A stretch of 15,806 bases of DNA, taken from DASUGM01 sp036274055 (GTDB lineage: Bacteria > Acidobacteriota > Vicinamibacteria > Vicinamibacterales > SCN-69-37). The stretch is taken from assembly GCA_036274055.1 (NCBI GenBank), contig DASUGM010000161.1, positions 1 to 15,806 of the forward strand, given 5' to 3'. Of the stretch, positions 7,769 through 15,203 are shown piece after piece. Each line of letters begins with the position of its first letter. Positions within the stretch are counted from its first letter, which is position 1. The notes under the pieces were generated by a model. The model made no database searches, was not told the origin of the DNA, and saw nothing but the letters and a program-made list of their open reading frames with translations. A program made the position numbers and the translations under genes.

Positions 7769-8495
7769 ATGCGACCGGCGCGCCGGCGGTGAACTGCCAG
7801 TCACGCCCACGCCAGCGGAAGCTCAGGCTTCGCGCGTGCAGCAGGTGATTCCGGACGGCGAGCGTGGCCCAGTCGGCGTCGCTCGACTCATGGCGGACGA
7901 AACGCAGGTAGATCTGGTCGTCGCCGCCGTAGATCTTGTCGCCAACCAGCGGATGGCCGATGTGCGCCAGATGAATACGGATCTGATGCTTTCGGCCGGT
8001 GGCCGGCGTTACCTCGAGCGATGTAAAGGCGTCCTCGCCGATCCGAAACGTCGCCAGCCGGCGGATCACCGTTTCCGCCGCGGCGCCATCGCTGCGGACG
8101 CATCCCTTGATCGCGACGATGCTCGACTCGTCCGCGCCAATGGGTGCCGAGATGGTTTGCGTTTCCAGCGCAACCGCGCCGTGCGCGATCGCGAGGTACG
8201 ATTTGAAGACCGCCTTCCCCGCCAGGAGCTTGCCGAGTTCGCCGGCTGCCGCGGTGTGCTTCGCGATCAGGACCACGCCGCTCGTCTCGCGGTCGATCCG
8301 ATTCACCAGGCGGCCCTCGTCGTGCCCGAGATACAGCCGCACGCGGCCGATCAGACTCGATAACGGCCCGTTCTTGCTCGGGTGACAGACGAGGTCCGGA
8401 GGCTTGTTGACGACCAGGATGTCGTCATCTTCGTGGACGACGTCGAGGAGCGCGGCCTCTCGTGTCGCGCTGGCCGCAAAAAGAGCCTTCAACAT
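7704..8495 (-). CDS. RluA-family RNA pseudouridine synthase
   Basis: A 263-residue enzyme expected to isomerise uridine to pseudouridine in rRNA or tRNA. The core starts HEDDDILVVNKPPDLVCHPS, then NRIDRETSGVVLIAK with the catalytic Asp (residue 68 from this start) in the R-I/L-D-x-x-T-S-G motif, then PATGRKHQIRIHLAHIGHP followed by LVGDKIYGG. It lacks an N-terminal S4 domain, which is usual in RluA or RluF-like short members; the target base cannot be told. The start is uncertain. An ATG at 8495, an alternative at 8504 and one at 8579 are all inside the palindromic repeat, so the first few residues (MLKALF) are repeat-derived, and none has a good Shine-Dalgarno. The extreme C-terminus overlaps the GNAT gene by 65 bp on the opposite strand. 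Confidence 0.85.
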   Translation of the reverse strand: MLKALFAASATREAALLDVVHEDDDILVVNKPPDLVCHPSKNGPLSSLIGRVRLYLGHDEGRLVNRIDRETSGVVLIAKHTAAAGELGKLLAGKAVFKSYLAIAHGAVALETQTISAPIGADESSIVAIKGCVRSDGAAAETVIRRLATFRIGEDAFTSLEVTPATGRKHQIRIHLAHIGHPLVGDKIYGGDDQIYLRFVRHESSDADWATLAVRNHLLHARSLSFRWRGRDWQFTAGAPVAFTEFLARATPAETAPRSPDPR

Positions 8496-8715
8496 GAAGG
8501 ACATGAAGAAAACATACTTCTTTTGGAAACCTTTGCGAGATGCGTATTGGGAAAACAAGCTCCGGACGGTGGAGGCCATGAAGGAGCGTCCAGCTGCGAT
8601 CAGCGGTCTTCTTCATGCCCTCCGTCCGAACCAAGCGGCTCCATCTCAGTGCGGATCTCGCGAGGGTTTCCAAAGAAGTACCTTTTCTTCATGTCCTTCA
8701 TGTTGAAGGCTCTTT
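8480..8715. repeat. Long imperfect palindromic (inverted-repeat) element, 236 bp
   Basis: The left arm from 8480 and the reverse complement of the right arm ending at 8715 share the same axis, near 8597.5. The outer 33 bases of each arm (8480-8512 and 8683-8715) are identical. The next 37 columns match at 29 positions with one gap, and patchy matches (CGGACG...GCATGAAG-type segments) continue to the centre, where GCTG-CGAT-CAGC forms a small hairpin. Each arm contains CATGAAG twice at 9-base spacing. No transposase is encoded, and translations of either strand look like repeat junk (FMSFM or HEGHEE-type strings). The element occupies most of the gap between the NHL gene and the pseudouridine synthase. 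Candidate mobile or MITE-like interspersed repeat; a transcript would fold into a long hairpin. Confidence 0.85.
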
Positions 8716-8752
8716 CGACAGAAGGACGTAACCACGTACCCGCCAGCCGCCG

Positions 8753-10960
8753 TCACCGAATCGTGATCTTCTGCACGCGCCAGTTCGTCGTTTCGCCGAC
8801 GAGCAGTTGCGACTCGCTCCGGCAGTCGAGCGAGTTGACGAGCCCGAATTCTTTCGACAGCTTGCCGGCCGATCCAAACCGGCCGACGACTTTTCCGTCG
8901 AGCTGGACCTTGAAGATGGCCGCGTCTTCCATCCCGTCCTCGTCCCCCGCGTGCGCGATGTAGAGATACTGCGTCGAGCCGCCGGTCATGCACATCGCGC
9001 GCGGTGTTCCGACATTCGAGAACTCCGACTTGAACGCGCCTTGCGGATCGAAGACCTGGATCCGTTTGTTGCCGATGTCGGCCACGTAGACGTTGTCCTG
9101 CCGATCGATGGCGATCGCTTTCACGCCACTGAACTGCCCCGCGCCGCTCCCCGTCGAGCCCCAGTGCGCGAGGAAGCGGCCGTCCTTGTCGAACTTCGCG
9201 ATCCGGTTGTTGGCGCCCAGTCCGTCGGCCACGTAGATATTGCCGGCTCGATCCCAGGCGACGTCGGCTGGCCGGCTGAAGCTCGAGCCAGGCGTGCCGG
9301 TGCCAGTCAGTCGGCCAGTTCCGCCAGCGCCGCCGCCGGCACCACCGGCGCCCTGCGCGCGCCCCGCGGGCGGTTCACCGGCGCGCCCGGCCGGTTGCGC
9401 CGGCCGCACGGCAATGTTCTCCGGTTTTCGTCCGAGCACGAGCGCGATGCGGCCATCGGCGTCGAATTTCACGACCTGGCTGGCGGCGGCGTCAATCGTC
9501 CACACGTTGTCCTGCGCATCGACGCGCAGGCCGATCGCCGCGTTGAAGCCGTAGACGTCCTGTCCCAGCTCGCGAACGAACTTCCCCGCCGCATCGAACT
9601 GGAAGAGCCGCGAGCCGCCGTGCAGGAACGTACGGTTGTCACCGAGCGTCGCGTAAGGGTGTCCCGTCCGCGTATAGACGAAAATCTGGCCCTTCGAATT
9701 CGCGCCGACGCCGCCGACTTCACCGACGTAGGTGTCAGGCGGCGTTTTGAGCAGATCGACGGCGTCAATAAACATCGCCATCGTGAACGCCGCGCCGGTG
9801 GTGGTCTTCTTCGTGTCGACGACCCGCGCCGCCACGACTCCCGGTTGAGCATTCACGCCCGAAGAAAGGCTCTGGCCGACAGATGAGGCCGAGCTGCTCT
9901 TGCCCAGCACGATCTTCTGCGACCGCCAGTCATTGATTTCCGCCGTGTAGATTACGTTCGGATCGCGGCAGTCCATCTGATGAATCGTCGCGAACTCGCC
10001 CGGCGCCTTTCCGGCGCGGCCGAACTTACCGATGATCGTGCCGTCGAGTTCCATCTTGTAGACCTCGCCGGTGAACTCTGCGGCCGCGGCCGGCGCACTG
10101 TCGGGCCAGGAGTTGGAGACGAACAGGTACTGCTTGCCGGGATCTTTCGGCCCCGGTCCGCCCGATACGCACACCGCCCATGGATTGCCGACGTTCGGGT
10201 AGTTCGCCTTCCAGTTCAGGTCGTTGTCGAGGACCTGCACGCGCGCGTTGCCGCGGTCGCCGACGTAGACGTTGCCCTGAAAATCCGTCGCAATCGAATG
10301 CGGCGTGTTGAACTGCAGGTTCGCACTGCCGCGCGTGCCGACCGCTTTGACGAACCGGCCGTTCCGGTCGAACTTCACGACGCGCGCGTCGAAGTAGCCG
10401 TCGGCGACGAAGATGTTGCCCTGCTGATCGAACGCGACATCGGTCTCGCGCCCGAAGCGGTACCTTTCGTTCCGGCCGTGAAAGCTGCCCGCGCCCGGCA
10501 TGTTCGACAACATCGCCACCGGATCTTCGCGGCGGCCGACGGTCATGAGCACCTGGCCGGCAGGGCTGAACTTGATCAGCATGTCGGTGCCCTCATCGAC
10601 CGCCCAGATGTTGTCCTGGGCGTCCACGCGCACCGAATGCGCGAACGCAAAGCCGTAGTTGTGCCGGCCGATCTCCCGCACGAAGGCGCCCTGCGGCGAG
10701 TACTCGAAGAGCCGCGTCTCGTTGGCGCGGTGATAGATGTAAATGCTGCCCTTCGAGCTCGTGGCGATGCCCATGTTTTCGCCGGTGTAGATGCCGGGCG
10801 GGTTCTTGAAGAAGTTGGGCACCGCTTCGTGAGGAATCACCGGGACATTGGTCGCGGTGGCTCGCCCCTGGGCCGTCAGCGACGGCGACGGGTTCAGCAC
10901 GAAGATCGCGAGCACGACCGTGGCCAGCGCGTACGAAAGCCGCAGGGATGCCGTTTTCAC
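8753..10960 (-). CDS. Secreted NHL-repeat beta-propeller protein, tandemly duplicated
   Basis: A 735-residue exported protein beginning with a GTG and a Sec signal peptide (about residues 1-31, ending SLTAQG). It is built of two homologous halves, residues about 41-353 and 395-735, joined by a Ser/Thr-rich linker. Each half carries NHL-type blades such as HSIATDFQGNVYVGDRGNAR and IRVDAQDNxW-like units, and corresponding landmarks match: PPGIYTGENMG with PPDTYVGEVGG, VRVDAQDNIW with LRVDAQDNVW, and MDCRDP...NDWRSQKI with LDCRSE...TNWRVQKI. The second half alone has a Gly/Ala/Pro-rich insertion (about 516-556). Such propellers bind ligands or partners in the periplasm or outside the cell; no catalytic function can be claimed. 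A weak -10 (TACCAT, minus strand, 10968-10973) sits 7 nt before the GTG. Fold is secure, role unknown. Confidence 0.86.
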   Translation of the reverse strand: MKTASLRLSYALATVVLAIFVLNPSPSLTAQGRATATNVPVIPHEAVPNFFKNPPGIYTGENMGIATSSKGSIYIYHRANETRLFEYSPQGAFVREIGRHNYGFAFAHSVRVDAQDNIWAVDEGTDMLIKFSPAGQVLMTVGRREDPVAMLSNMPGAGSFHGRNERYRFGRETDVAFDQQGNIFVADGYFDARVVKFDRNGRFVKAVGTRGSANLQFNTPHSIATDFQGNVYVGDRGNARVQVLDNDLNWKANYPNVGNPWAVCVSGGPGPKDPGKQYLFVSNSWPDSAPAAAAEFTGEVYKMELDGTIIGKFGRAGKAPGEFATIHQMDCRDPNVIYTAEINDWRSQKIVLGKSSSASSVGQSLSSGVNAQPGVVAARVVDTKKTTTGAAFTMAMFIDAVDLLKTPPDTYVGEVGGVGANSKGQIFVYTRTGHPYATLGDNRTFLHGGSRLFQFDAAGKFVRELGQDVYGFNAAIGLRVDAQDNVWTIDAAASQVVKFDADGRIALVLGRKPENIAVRPAQPAGRAGEPPAGRAQGAGGAGGGAGGTGRLTGTGTPGSSFSRPADVAWDRAGNIYVADGLGANNRIAKFDKDGRFLAHWGSTGSGAGQFSGVKAIAIDRQDNVYVADIGNKRIQVFDPQGAFKSEFSNVGTPRAMCMTGGSTQYLYIAHAGDEDGMEDAAIFKVQLDGKVVGRFGSAGKLSKEFGLVNSLDCRSESQLLVGETTNWRVQKITIR

Positions 10961-11034
10961 GATTGTGATGGTAGTCCAGAGCCAGCCGATTCGCGGAGTT
11001 GAGTTGGCCAGGCTCCGCCCGCGGATGCGGGGTC

Positions 11035-11226
11035 TTAGCGCCGCAGCACGGCCTGGGGCTCGGGATCCTGCCCGGCGCGCACTAGCCCATCGAGCCGCGC
11101 CAGGGTGTGGCGAGACGTGATCCGGGTGGCGTCGTCAAGGTCCGGGTCACGACGGGCCCGGACGCTGTGGATCACCAGCAGGACGGCGATGAGACTGATC
11201 ACGACAGCGGGAAGGATGACGGCCAC
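11035..11226 (-). CDS. Small single-pass membrane protein of unknown function
   Basis: A 63-residue protein with an N-terminal hydrophobic segment (MAVILPAVVISLIAVLLVIH) followed by a positively charged stretch (SVRARRD) and a short polar tail. This fits a single membrane span with the N-terminus out and the tail in the cytoplasm. The GTG at 11226 is preceded by GGAG on the minus strand (plus positions 11233-11236, spacing 6); a GTG at 11241 would add five residues. It lies between the NHL gene and the carboxypeptidase-regulatory-like pair, all on the same strand, with 57-72 bp gaps. I do not recognise a family. The SD, composition and position support a real gene, but it is short and could be spurious. 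Confidence 0.55.
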   Translation of the reverse strand: MAVILPAVVISLIAVLLVIHSVRARRDPDLDDATRITSRHTLARLDGLVRAGQDPEPQAVLRR

Positions 11227-11298
11227 GGCGGACTCCTGCACCGGTCTCGATCCGGTTCGCGGGCATAGACGGCCGCGGCCGCGGAATTTCCCCGCCGG

Positions 11299-13110
11299 TC
11301 AGGAGCGGCCGAGCTGCAGGTCCTGAACCCGTTTCTCGCCTTCGCCGAGCGTGACTTTGAGCGATGTCGGCACCAGCTGCTCGAGCACCGCCGGATTCTG
11401 CCAGTCGTCCGGATCGATGTCGGTCACGACACCGAGCAGGTAGCCGCCTGGCGGCAAGTCGGGCATCGAGAAGTGCCCGTCGGCACCGGGACGCACGGCG
11501 CGGACCCGCCGCGCATCTGGACCCCACATCGTGCGGTCGGACGAGAACGCGATCACGAAGACGTCTGCGCCGGGTTGACCGGTCGAAGTCCGCAAGGTAC
11601 CCGACAACTCGGTATGGCGATCAGACATCGAGACGACGACGTTCATCGACGGGCCACCTGGGCGAATCTCGATGAGCCGATCGAGCAAATCGCGATCGCC
11701 GGCAGTCATCGATCGCACCCACCAGCCAGCTGGCCCCAGGGCCGGCCCGGTCAGACGGAACAGAAACGCGCCCGGCGGAATGCCGGAAATCTCGAACGTG
11801 CCATCGGCCTTGAGCGCGACCGGAGGTGCAGGATTGAACCTGGACCCCATGACCGGTCCCCTGCTCGCCAGCGAGGCCAGCGTCACCAGCGAGACGCGCC
11901 ATTGCGTCAGGTCCGCAGGTGGTTTCAACGTGCCTTCGGCAAACGCCACGCGACCGGTCAACGCTGGACCCGACTCGAGAGGCAGCGTCAGACCCGTGAG
12001 GTCGACTCCTGACACGGACAACTGCATCTCACTCCACAGCGCCGGACCGCCAAACGGACTGCTCACCACGACGCCAGGCGGCGTCGCTCTCGCCGTCAGC
12101 GTGTAGTCGCCGGGACTGACCGCCGGAATGCGGAACGTTCCATCAGGCAATGCTATCGCCGTCGCCTGTAGTGGAGCGTCCGGCGCGTAGGAGGCCGGCT
12201 GCGTCTGCATGATCTGAATGGAGGCGCCCGACGCGCCGCGGCCATCGGCGAGCGTGACGAGGCCGCTCACTGACGCCGTTGCCACGCGCTGCAGTTGAAG
12301 GTTGATGTTCTCGACCTGTTGTCCAGGCACGAGCGCGATCGGCGTGGCCTGGTTCAGGTTCGCGGTGCCTGGAAAATAGATCGGCGCGTAGGCGAACGGC
12401 CGGGAGGTGGCCAGCCGCACGGCCGGCGGTGGCGTCGCGGTAGATGGCGCCGGCCGCCCCATCGGTGACGCCGCCGCGCGCGTGCGCAGCGCGGCGAGCG
12501 CGGCGTCCATTTCCGCTTCGGTCGTGGCCGTCGGCGACGTGCCGCGGAGCGTTGGCGGCGTCACGCAGATTAGGTAGGCGCCGGGCAGAAGGCCGAAGAT
12601 CCTGAATTCGCCGGCGTCGTTCGTCTTCACGCCGTTGTTGTCGAGCGTGACGATCGACGGCTCGGCCGTCTGATGCGCCGCGATCACGCGAACCGGCAGG
12701 CCTTCGGCTGGTTGTCCGTCCTCGGTGCGCACGACGCCCGCAATGACGGCGCCGCGCCAGAGTTTGACCACAAGGGCGGTGACGCGCTGCCCGGCGGCCA
12801 CGACGACTGGCGTGCCCGGCCTCCCCGGCCGCTTGGCACCGTACGCGGAGGTGATGAACGCGGCGCGGCTGACGGTGATCGTGAAGCGTCCAGCGGGGAG
12901 CCGCTCGATCACGAATCGGCCGTCGTCATCGGTGATCGCGCTTCGACTCGGAACGAGGCCGGAGCCCGCGACCGTGACGATCGCGCGCCGCACCGGCACT
13001 GCAGGCTCCTCGTCGTCGACCACGGTGCCCGTGACCGACGCCGTGCCCTGCGGCCGCGCCATCGGCGGTGCGAGAGCGAGCGTCAAAAGGACGATCCAGA
13101 CCGCCTTCAT
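11299..13110 (-). CDS. Secreted carboxypeptidase-regulatory-like (transthyretin-like) repeat protein, second of pair
   Basis: A 603-residue exported protein with a signal peptide (MKAVWIVLLTLALAPPMARPQG) followed by about five transthyretin/Ig-like repeats. Each repeat opens with a SVTGTVV or SGLVTL strand and closes with a DGxFxIxxLPxGxYxL segment, for example ITDDDGRFVIERLPAGRF, TNDAGEFRIFGLLPGAY, PDGTFRIPAVSPGDY, KADGTFEISGIPPGAF and GADGHFSMPDLPPGGY. A YFPGTANLNQATPIALVPGQ stretch precedes the third repeat. These are the CarboxypepD_reg-type surface or periplasmic beta domains common in Acidobacteriota; no catalytic domain is present. The ATG overlaps the upstream paralogue's TGA by 4 bp (ATGA), so translation is coupled. 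The function is unknown; binding or structural use at the cell surface is inference. Confidence 0.85.
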   Translation of the reverse strand: MKAVWIVLLTLALAPPMARPQGTASVTGTVVDDEEPAVPVRRAIVTVAGSGLVPSRSAITDDDGRFVIERLPAGRFTITVSRAAFITSAYGAKRPGRPGTPVVVAAGQRVTALVVKLWRGAVIAGVVRTEDGQPAEGLPVRVIAAHQTAEPSIVTLDNNGVKTNDAGEFRIFGLLPGAYLICVTPPTLRGTSPTATTEAEMDAALAALRTRAAASPMGRPAPSTATPPPAVRLATSRPFAYAPIYFPGTANLNQATPIALVPGQQVENINLQLQRVATASVSGLVTLADGRGASGASIQIMQTQPASYAPDAPLQATAIALPDGTFRIPAVSPGDYTLTARATPPGVVVSSPFGGPALWSEMQLSVSGVDLTGLTLPLESGPALTGRVAFAEGTLKPPADLTQWRVSLVTLASLASRGPVMGSRFNPAPPVALKADGTFEISGIPPGAFLFRLTGPALGPAGWWVRSMTAGDRDLLDRLIEIRPGGPSMNVVVSMSDRHTELSGTLRTSTGQPGADVFVIAFSSDRTMWGPDARRVRAVRPGADGHFSMPDLPPGGYLLGVVTDIDPDDWQNPAVLEQLVPTSLKVTLGEGEKRVQDLQLGRS

Positions 13111-15068
13111 CTCACGACCACCTTGCTCACCGGAAGATCGATGTCTTTCTTGTCGCCCCACTTGAGCGAGATGCGCGTCGCGACTGAGGACGCGGCCTCG
13201 AGGAACTTGGGGTTGGTCCACGCGTCGTGCTGCGAGCGATCGACGGCGACGGCGAAGTACTCGCCTTCCGGAAGACCTCTCACCAGAAAGAGGCCGTCGT
13301 TCGCCGCCGCCTTCGATTTGATCAGCAACGGGTCGAAGCCGTAATCGACCCACCGCGCGCGATCGACGGGAAACACGATCACGGCGGCGCCCGCCGCGCC
13401 CTCACCGCGCACATGGCCCTGAATCGTGGTGACATTGTCGGTAAGCGTGACGACGACGTCGTTGACGTCACGGCCGGCGGAAGTGTCGAGGCCGGTGTCC
13501 CGAATCTCGCGTCCTGCCGACGTGACCGACGCGACGGAAATGGATCCAAAGATCGAAGGCAGGCCGACCAGGTAGACCCCGCCGCCGAGGCCTTCCAGCG
13601 AGAATGGCGTGTCACCGTTGACGTCGACGAACGCCGCGAAGCGGCCCAGCGACAGATCACCATCGGCGGGTTGCGCCCCAATCAGGCCGGACAGACGCAG
13701 CCCGGAAGCGCTGTCGGCGATGACCACGCGGCCGCGAACGGTGATCGCGGGGTGCAGCGGCACCACGACGTCGGTGACATCGCTGGCGCCGACGGCCAGG
13801 CGCGCGCGGCCCCACATCCTGGCTGTGCCCGTGTGGCTCGAGTAGGCCAGCCCGGGCAGGTTGCCCAGTGGCGCCTGTCCTGCGCCCGAGGAAAATCCCG
13901 GCGCCGCGGGAAGCCTCACCTCGCCGTTGCCGCTCGTGAGTTCTCCGACGACGGCCTGCGCCAGCAGCGTGTACTCACCAAACGGCACGTTGAGAAACGT
14001 GAACGATCCGTCGCGCTCGACGACGGTCGTGGCCGCTTCGGAGCCGAAGCCCAGCCGCTCGCTGCCGACGGGCAGCAGACGTAACAGCTGCGATGAGGCG
14101 TCATCGGCGCCCACGACACGCCCGGAGACCCTCACGGCCGGCACCGGCTGCAATTGAAAATCGACGCCGCGCCGCGAGGTGCCATACGTGATCTCGACGA
14201 ACTGCGCGTCGGACAGCGCGGAGGTGCCCGGATAGAACTGCGCCGGGTAGGCGCGCGGCGTGGAACCTGGCGGCGGCGGTGTGGCGAAGTTGCTGATGGC
14301 CAACCGGTGCGTGCCGTCGACATCGACCGCGGGCAGTCCGGCACTCGAGCCGCCGGCGCGAAGGACTTCGCCGACGGCGCGCTTCTGCTCGGCTTCCGGC
14401 GTGGAGTCGAGCACCGTCGACTGGACCGATAGGACGGAGACCGCGTACTTTCCCGGCATCAAGTTGGCGAGACGATACTCGCCACGGTCGTCTGTGGTGG
14501 CCACGTCGGTTCCGACGAACTGGCTGTGGCCAGCCACCCACGCCGCACAGAAACCGCGCACGGCGACACCGACGACCGGTTCGCCGCGCTCATCGACCAC
14601 CCGGCCGGTGATGCTGCCCAGGCGCCACAGTGAAATCTGCAGATCGCCGATCCACTGGTCCGCGGCGACGGCGATGGTCACGACGTCGTCCGTCGTCCGA
14701 ATCTCCACGTCGGAAAGACTCGATGGGATTCCAGGTCCGGACGAACCGAAACGAGCCGGCGCGTAACCCAGGCGCGCGGCGCGAATGTAGTACTTCGTCG
14801 ACGGGGCGAGGCCGCTGAAGAGAAATCGACCCTTGGCGTCGGTCACCATGCGCGGCAGCGTGAGGGTGATCGATCCTCCGGTCGTCACTCCCAAAGACAC
14901 GATGACACCCTCGAGAGGACGGCCGTCGGTTGCGTCGGTGACCACGCCGCTGATGGCGCCGGTGCCTTTCGGTGCTTCCAGCACCGGCGGACCAGTCGAG
15001 CGCTGGCCGGCATCGGCGAGGAGACTGCCGGCGAGCAGTGCCGCGATAACCAGCGACGACGTGCGCAT
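13107..15068 (-). CDS. Secreted carboxypeptidase-regulatory-like (transthyretin-like) repeat protein, first of pair
   Basis: A 653-residue exported paralogue of the next gene. It has a signal peptide (residues 1 to about 23, ending LLADAG) and then about five repeats: ISGVVTDATDGRPLEGVIVS, GSITGRVVDERGEPVVGVAV, VSGRVVGADDASSQ, VRGRVVIADSASG and IQGHVRGEGAAGAAVI, most closing with a DxxGxFxxxxLxPGxY unit. An AYPAQFYPGTSALSDAQFVE stretch matches the equivalent PGT segment in the partner. ATG 15068 was chosen over an in-frame start at 15095 because it gives a good signal peptide and is preceded by TCTAAT with a TG extension, exactly 6 nt upstream, suggesting a leaderless message. The two genes overlap by 4 bp, form one operon, and probably act together at the surface. 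Role unknown. Confidence 0.86.
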   Translation of the reverse strand: MRTSSLVIAALLAGSLLADAGQRSTGPPVLEAPKGTGAISGVVTDATDGRPLEGVIVSLGVTTGGSITLTLPRMVTDAKGRFLFSGLAPSTKYYIRAARLGYAPARFGSSGPGIPSSLSDVEIRTTDDVVTIAVAADQWIGDLQISLWRLGSITGRVVDERGEPVVGVAVRGFCAAWVAGHSQFVGTDVATTDDRGEYRLANLMPGKYAVSVLSVQSTVLDSTPEAEQKRAVGEVLRAGGSSAGLPAVDVDGTHRLAISNFATPPPPGSTPRAYPAQFYPGTSALSDAQFVEITYGTSRRGVDFQLQPVPAVRVSGRVVGADDASSQLLRLLPVGSERLGFGSEAATTVVERDGSFTFLNVPFGEYTLLAQAVVGELTSGNGEVRLPAAPGFSSGAGQAPLGNLPGLAYSSHTGTARMWGRARLAVGASDVTDVVVPLHPAITVRGRVVIADSASGLRLSGLIGAQPADGDLSLGRFAAFVDVNGDTPFSLEGLGGGVYLVGLPSIFGSISVASVTSAGREIRDTGLDTSAGRDVNDVVVTLTDNVTTIQGHVRGEGAAGAAVIVFPVDRARWVDYGFDPLLIKSKAAANDGLFLVRGLPEGEYFAVAVDRSQHDAWTNPKFLEAASSVATRISLKWGDKKDIDLPVSKVVVR

Positions 15069-15083
15069 GGTGCCATTAGAGCA
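15069..15083 (-). promoter_or_regulatory. Extended -10 element for the 15068 gene, predicted leaderless start
   Basis: On the minus strand the sequence TG-C-TCTAAT (plus 15075-15083) differs from an extended -10 consensus at one position, and GGCACC (6 nt) separates it from the ATG at 15068. This would start transcription on the A of the ATG. No recognisable -35 hexamer is present at 16-18 nt spacing and no Shine-Dalgarno precedes the ATG; an extended -10 compensates for a weak -35 in other bacteria. Inferred from sequence only. Confidence 0.5.
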
Positions 15084-15157
15084 CCAGTCGAGCACCCTGC
15101 GCGGCCGGCGCGAACCGGTCCGGCACGGGGGGCGGCACCGCCCGCCGCGCGGGAGAG

Positions 15158-15184
15158 ATACTTAGGCATTTACAAAAGTATTGT
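15158..15184. promoter_or_regulatory. Candidate ArsR-family operator
   Basis: Perfect half-sites ATACTT (15158-15163) and AAGTAT (15176-15181) form an inverted repeat. A second, shorter inverted repeat, ACAA (15172-15175) and TTGT (15181-15184), overlaps the right half. Both surround the -35 box of the arsR-like promoter, where binding would block polymerase. Autorepression is usual for ArsR-family regulators; that this exact site is bound is inference. Confidence 0.45.
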
Positions 15185-15197
15185 GCGGCCGTAGAAT
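15169..15197 (+). promoter_or_regulatory. sigma70-type promoter of the arsR-like gene, predicted leaderless
   Basis: TTTACA (15169-15174) and TAGAAT (15192-15197) are each one base off consensus and sit at the ideal 17 nt spacing. After the -10, CCTGCC occupies 6 nt and the next base is the A of the ATG at 15204, so the expected transcription start coincides with the start codon. No Shine-Dalgarno is available. This is the best promoter in the window. Confidence 0.75.
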
Positions 15198-15203
15198 CCT
15201 GCC

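Noticed and set aside
8404..8706. Plus-strand ORF of 100 codons within the palindromic element
   Set aside because: Most of it is a translation of the repeat and the rest is antisense to the pseudouridine synthase; no RBS and no family resemblance.
8470..8726. Target-site duplication flanking the palindromic element
   Set aside because: Bases outside 8480 and 8715 do not share a convincing direct repeat, so insertion is not proven by this window alone.
9980..11002. Plus-strand ORF of 340 codons opposite the NHL protein gene
   Set aside because: Val/Arg/Asp-rich and lacking domain motifs, while the opposite strand encodes a clear signal peptide and NHL blades.
11018..11031. CCCGC-GGAT-GCGGG hairpin after the small membrane protein gene as a terminator
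   Set aside because: Only a 5 bp stem and no U-tract on the minus strand; GC-rich DNA makes such hairpins by chance.
13227..14084. Plus-strand ORF of 285 codons opposite the carboxypeptidase-regulatory-like gene
   Set aside because: Low-complexity Arg/Gln/Asp-rich translation, antisense to a protein with clear repeats and a signal peptide.
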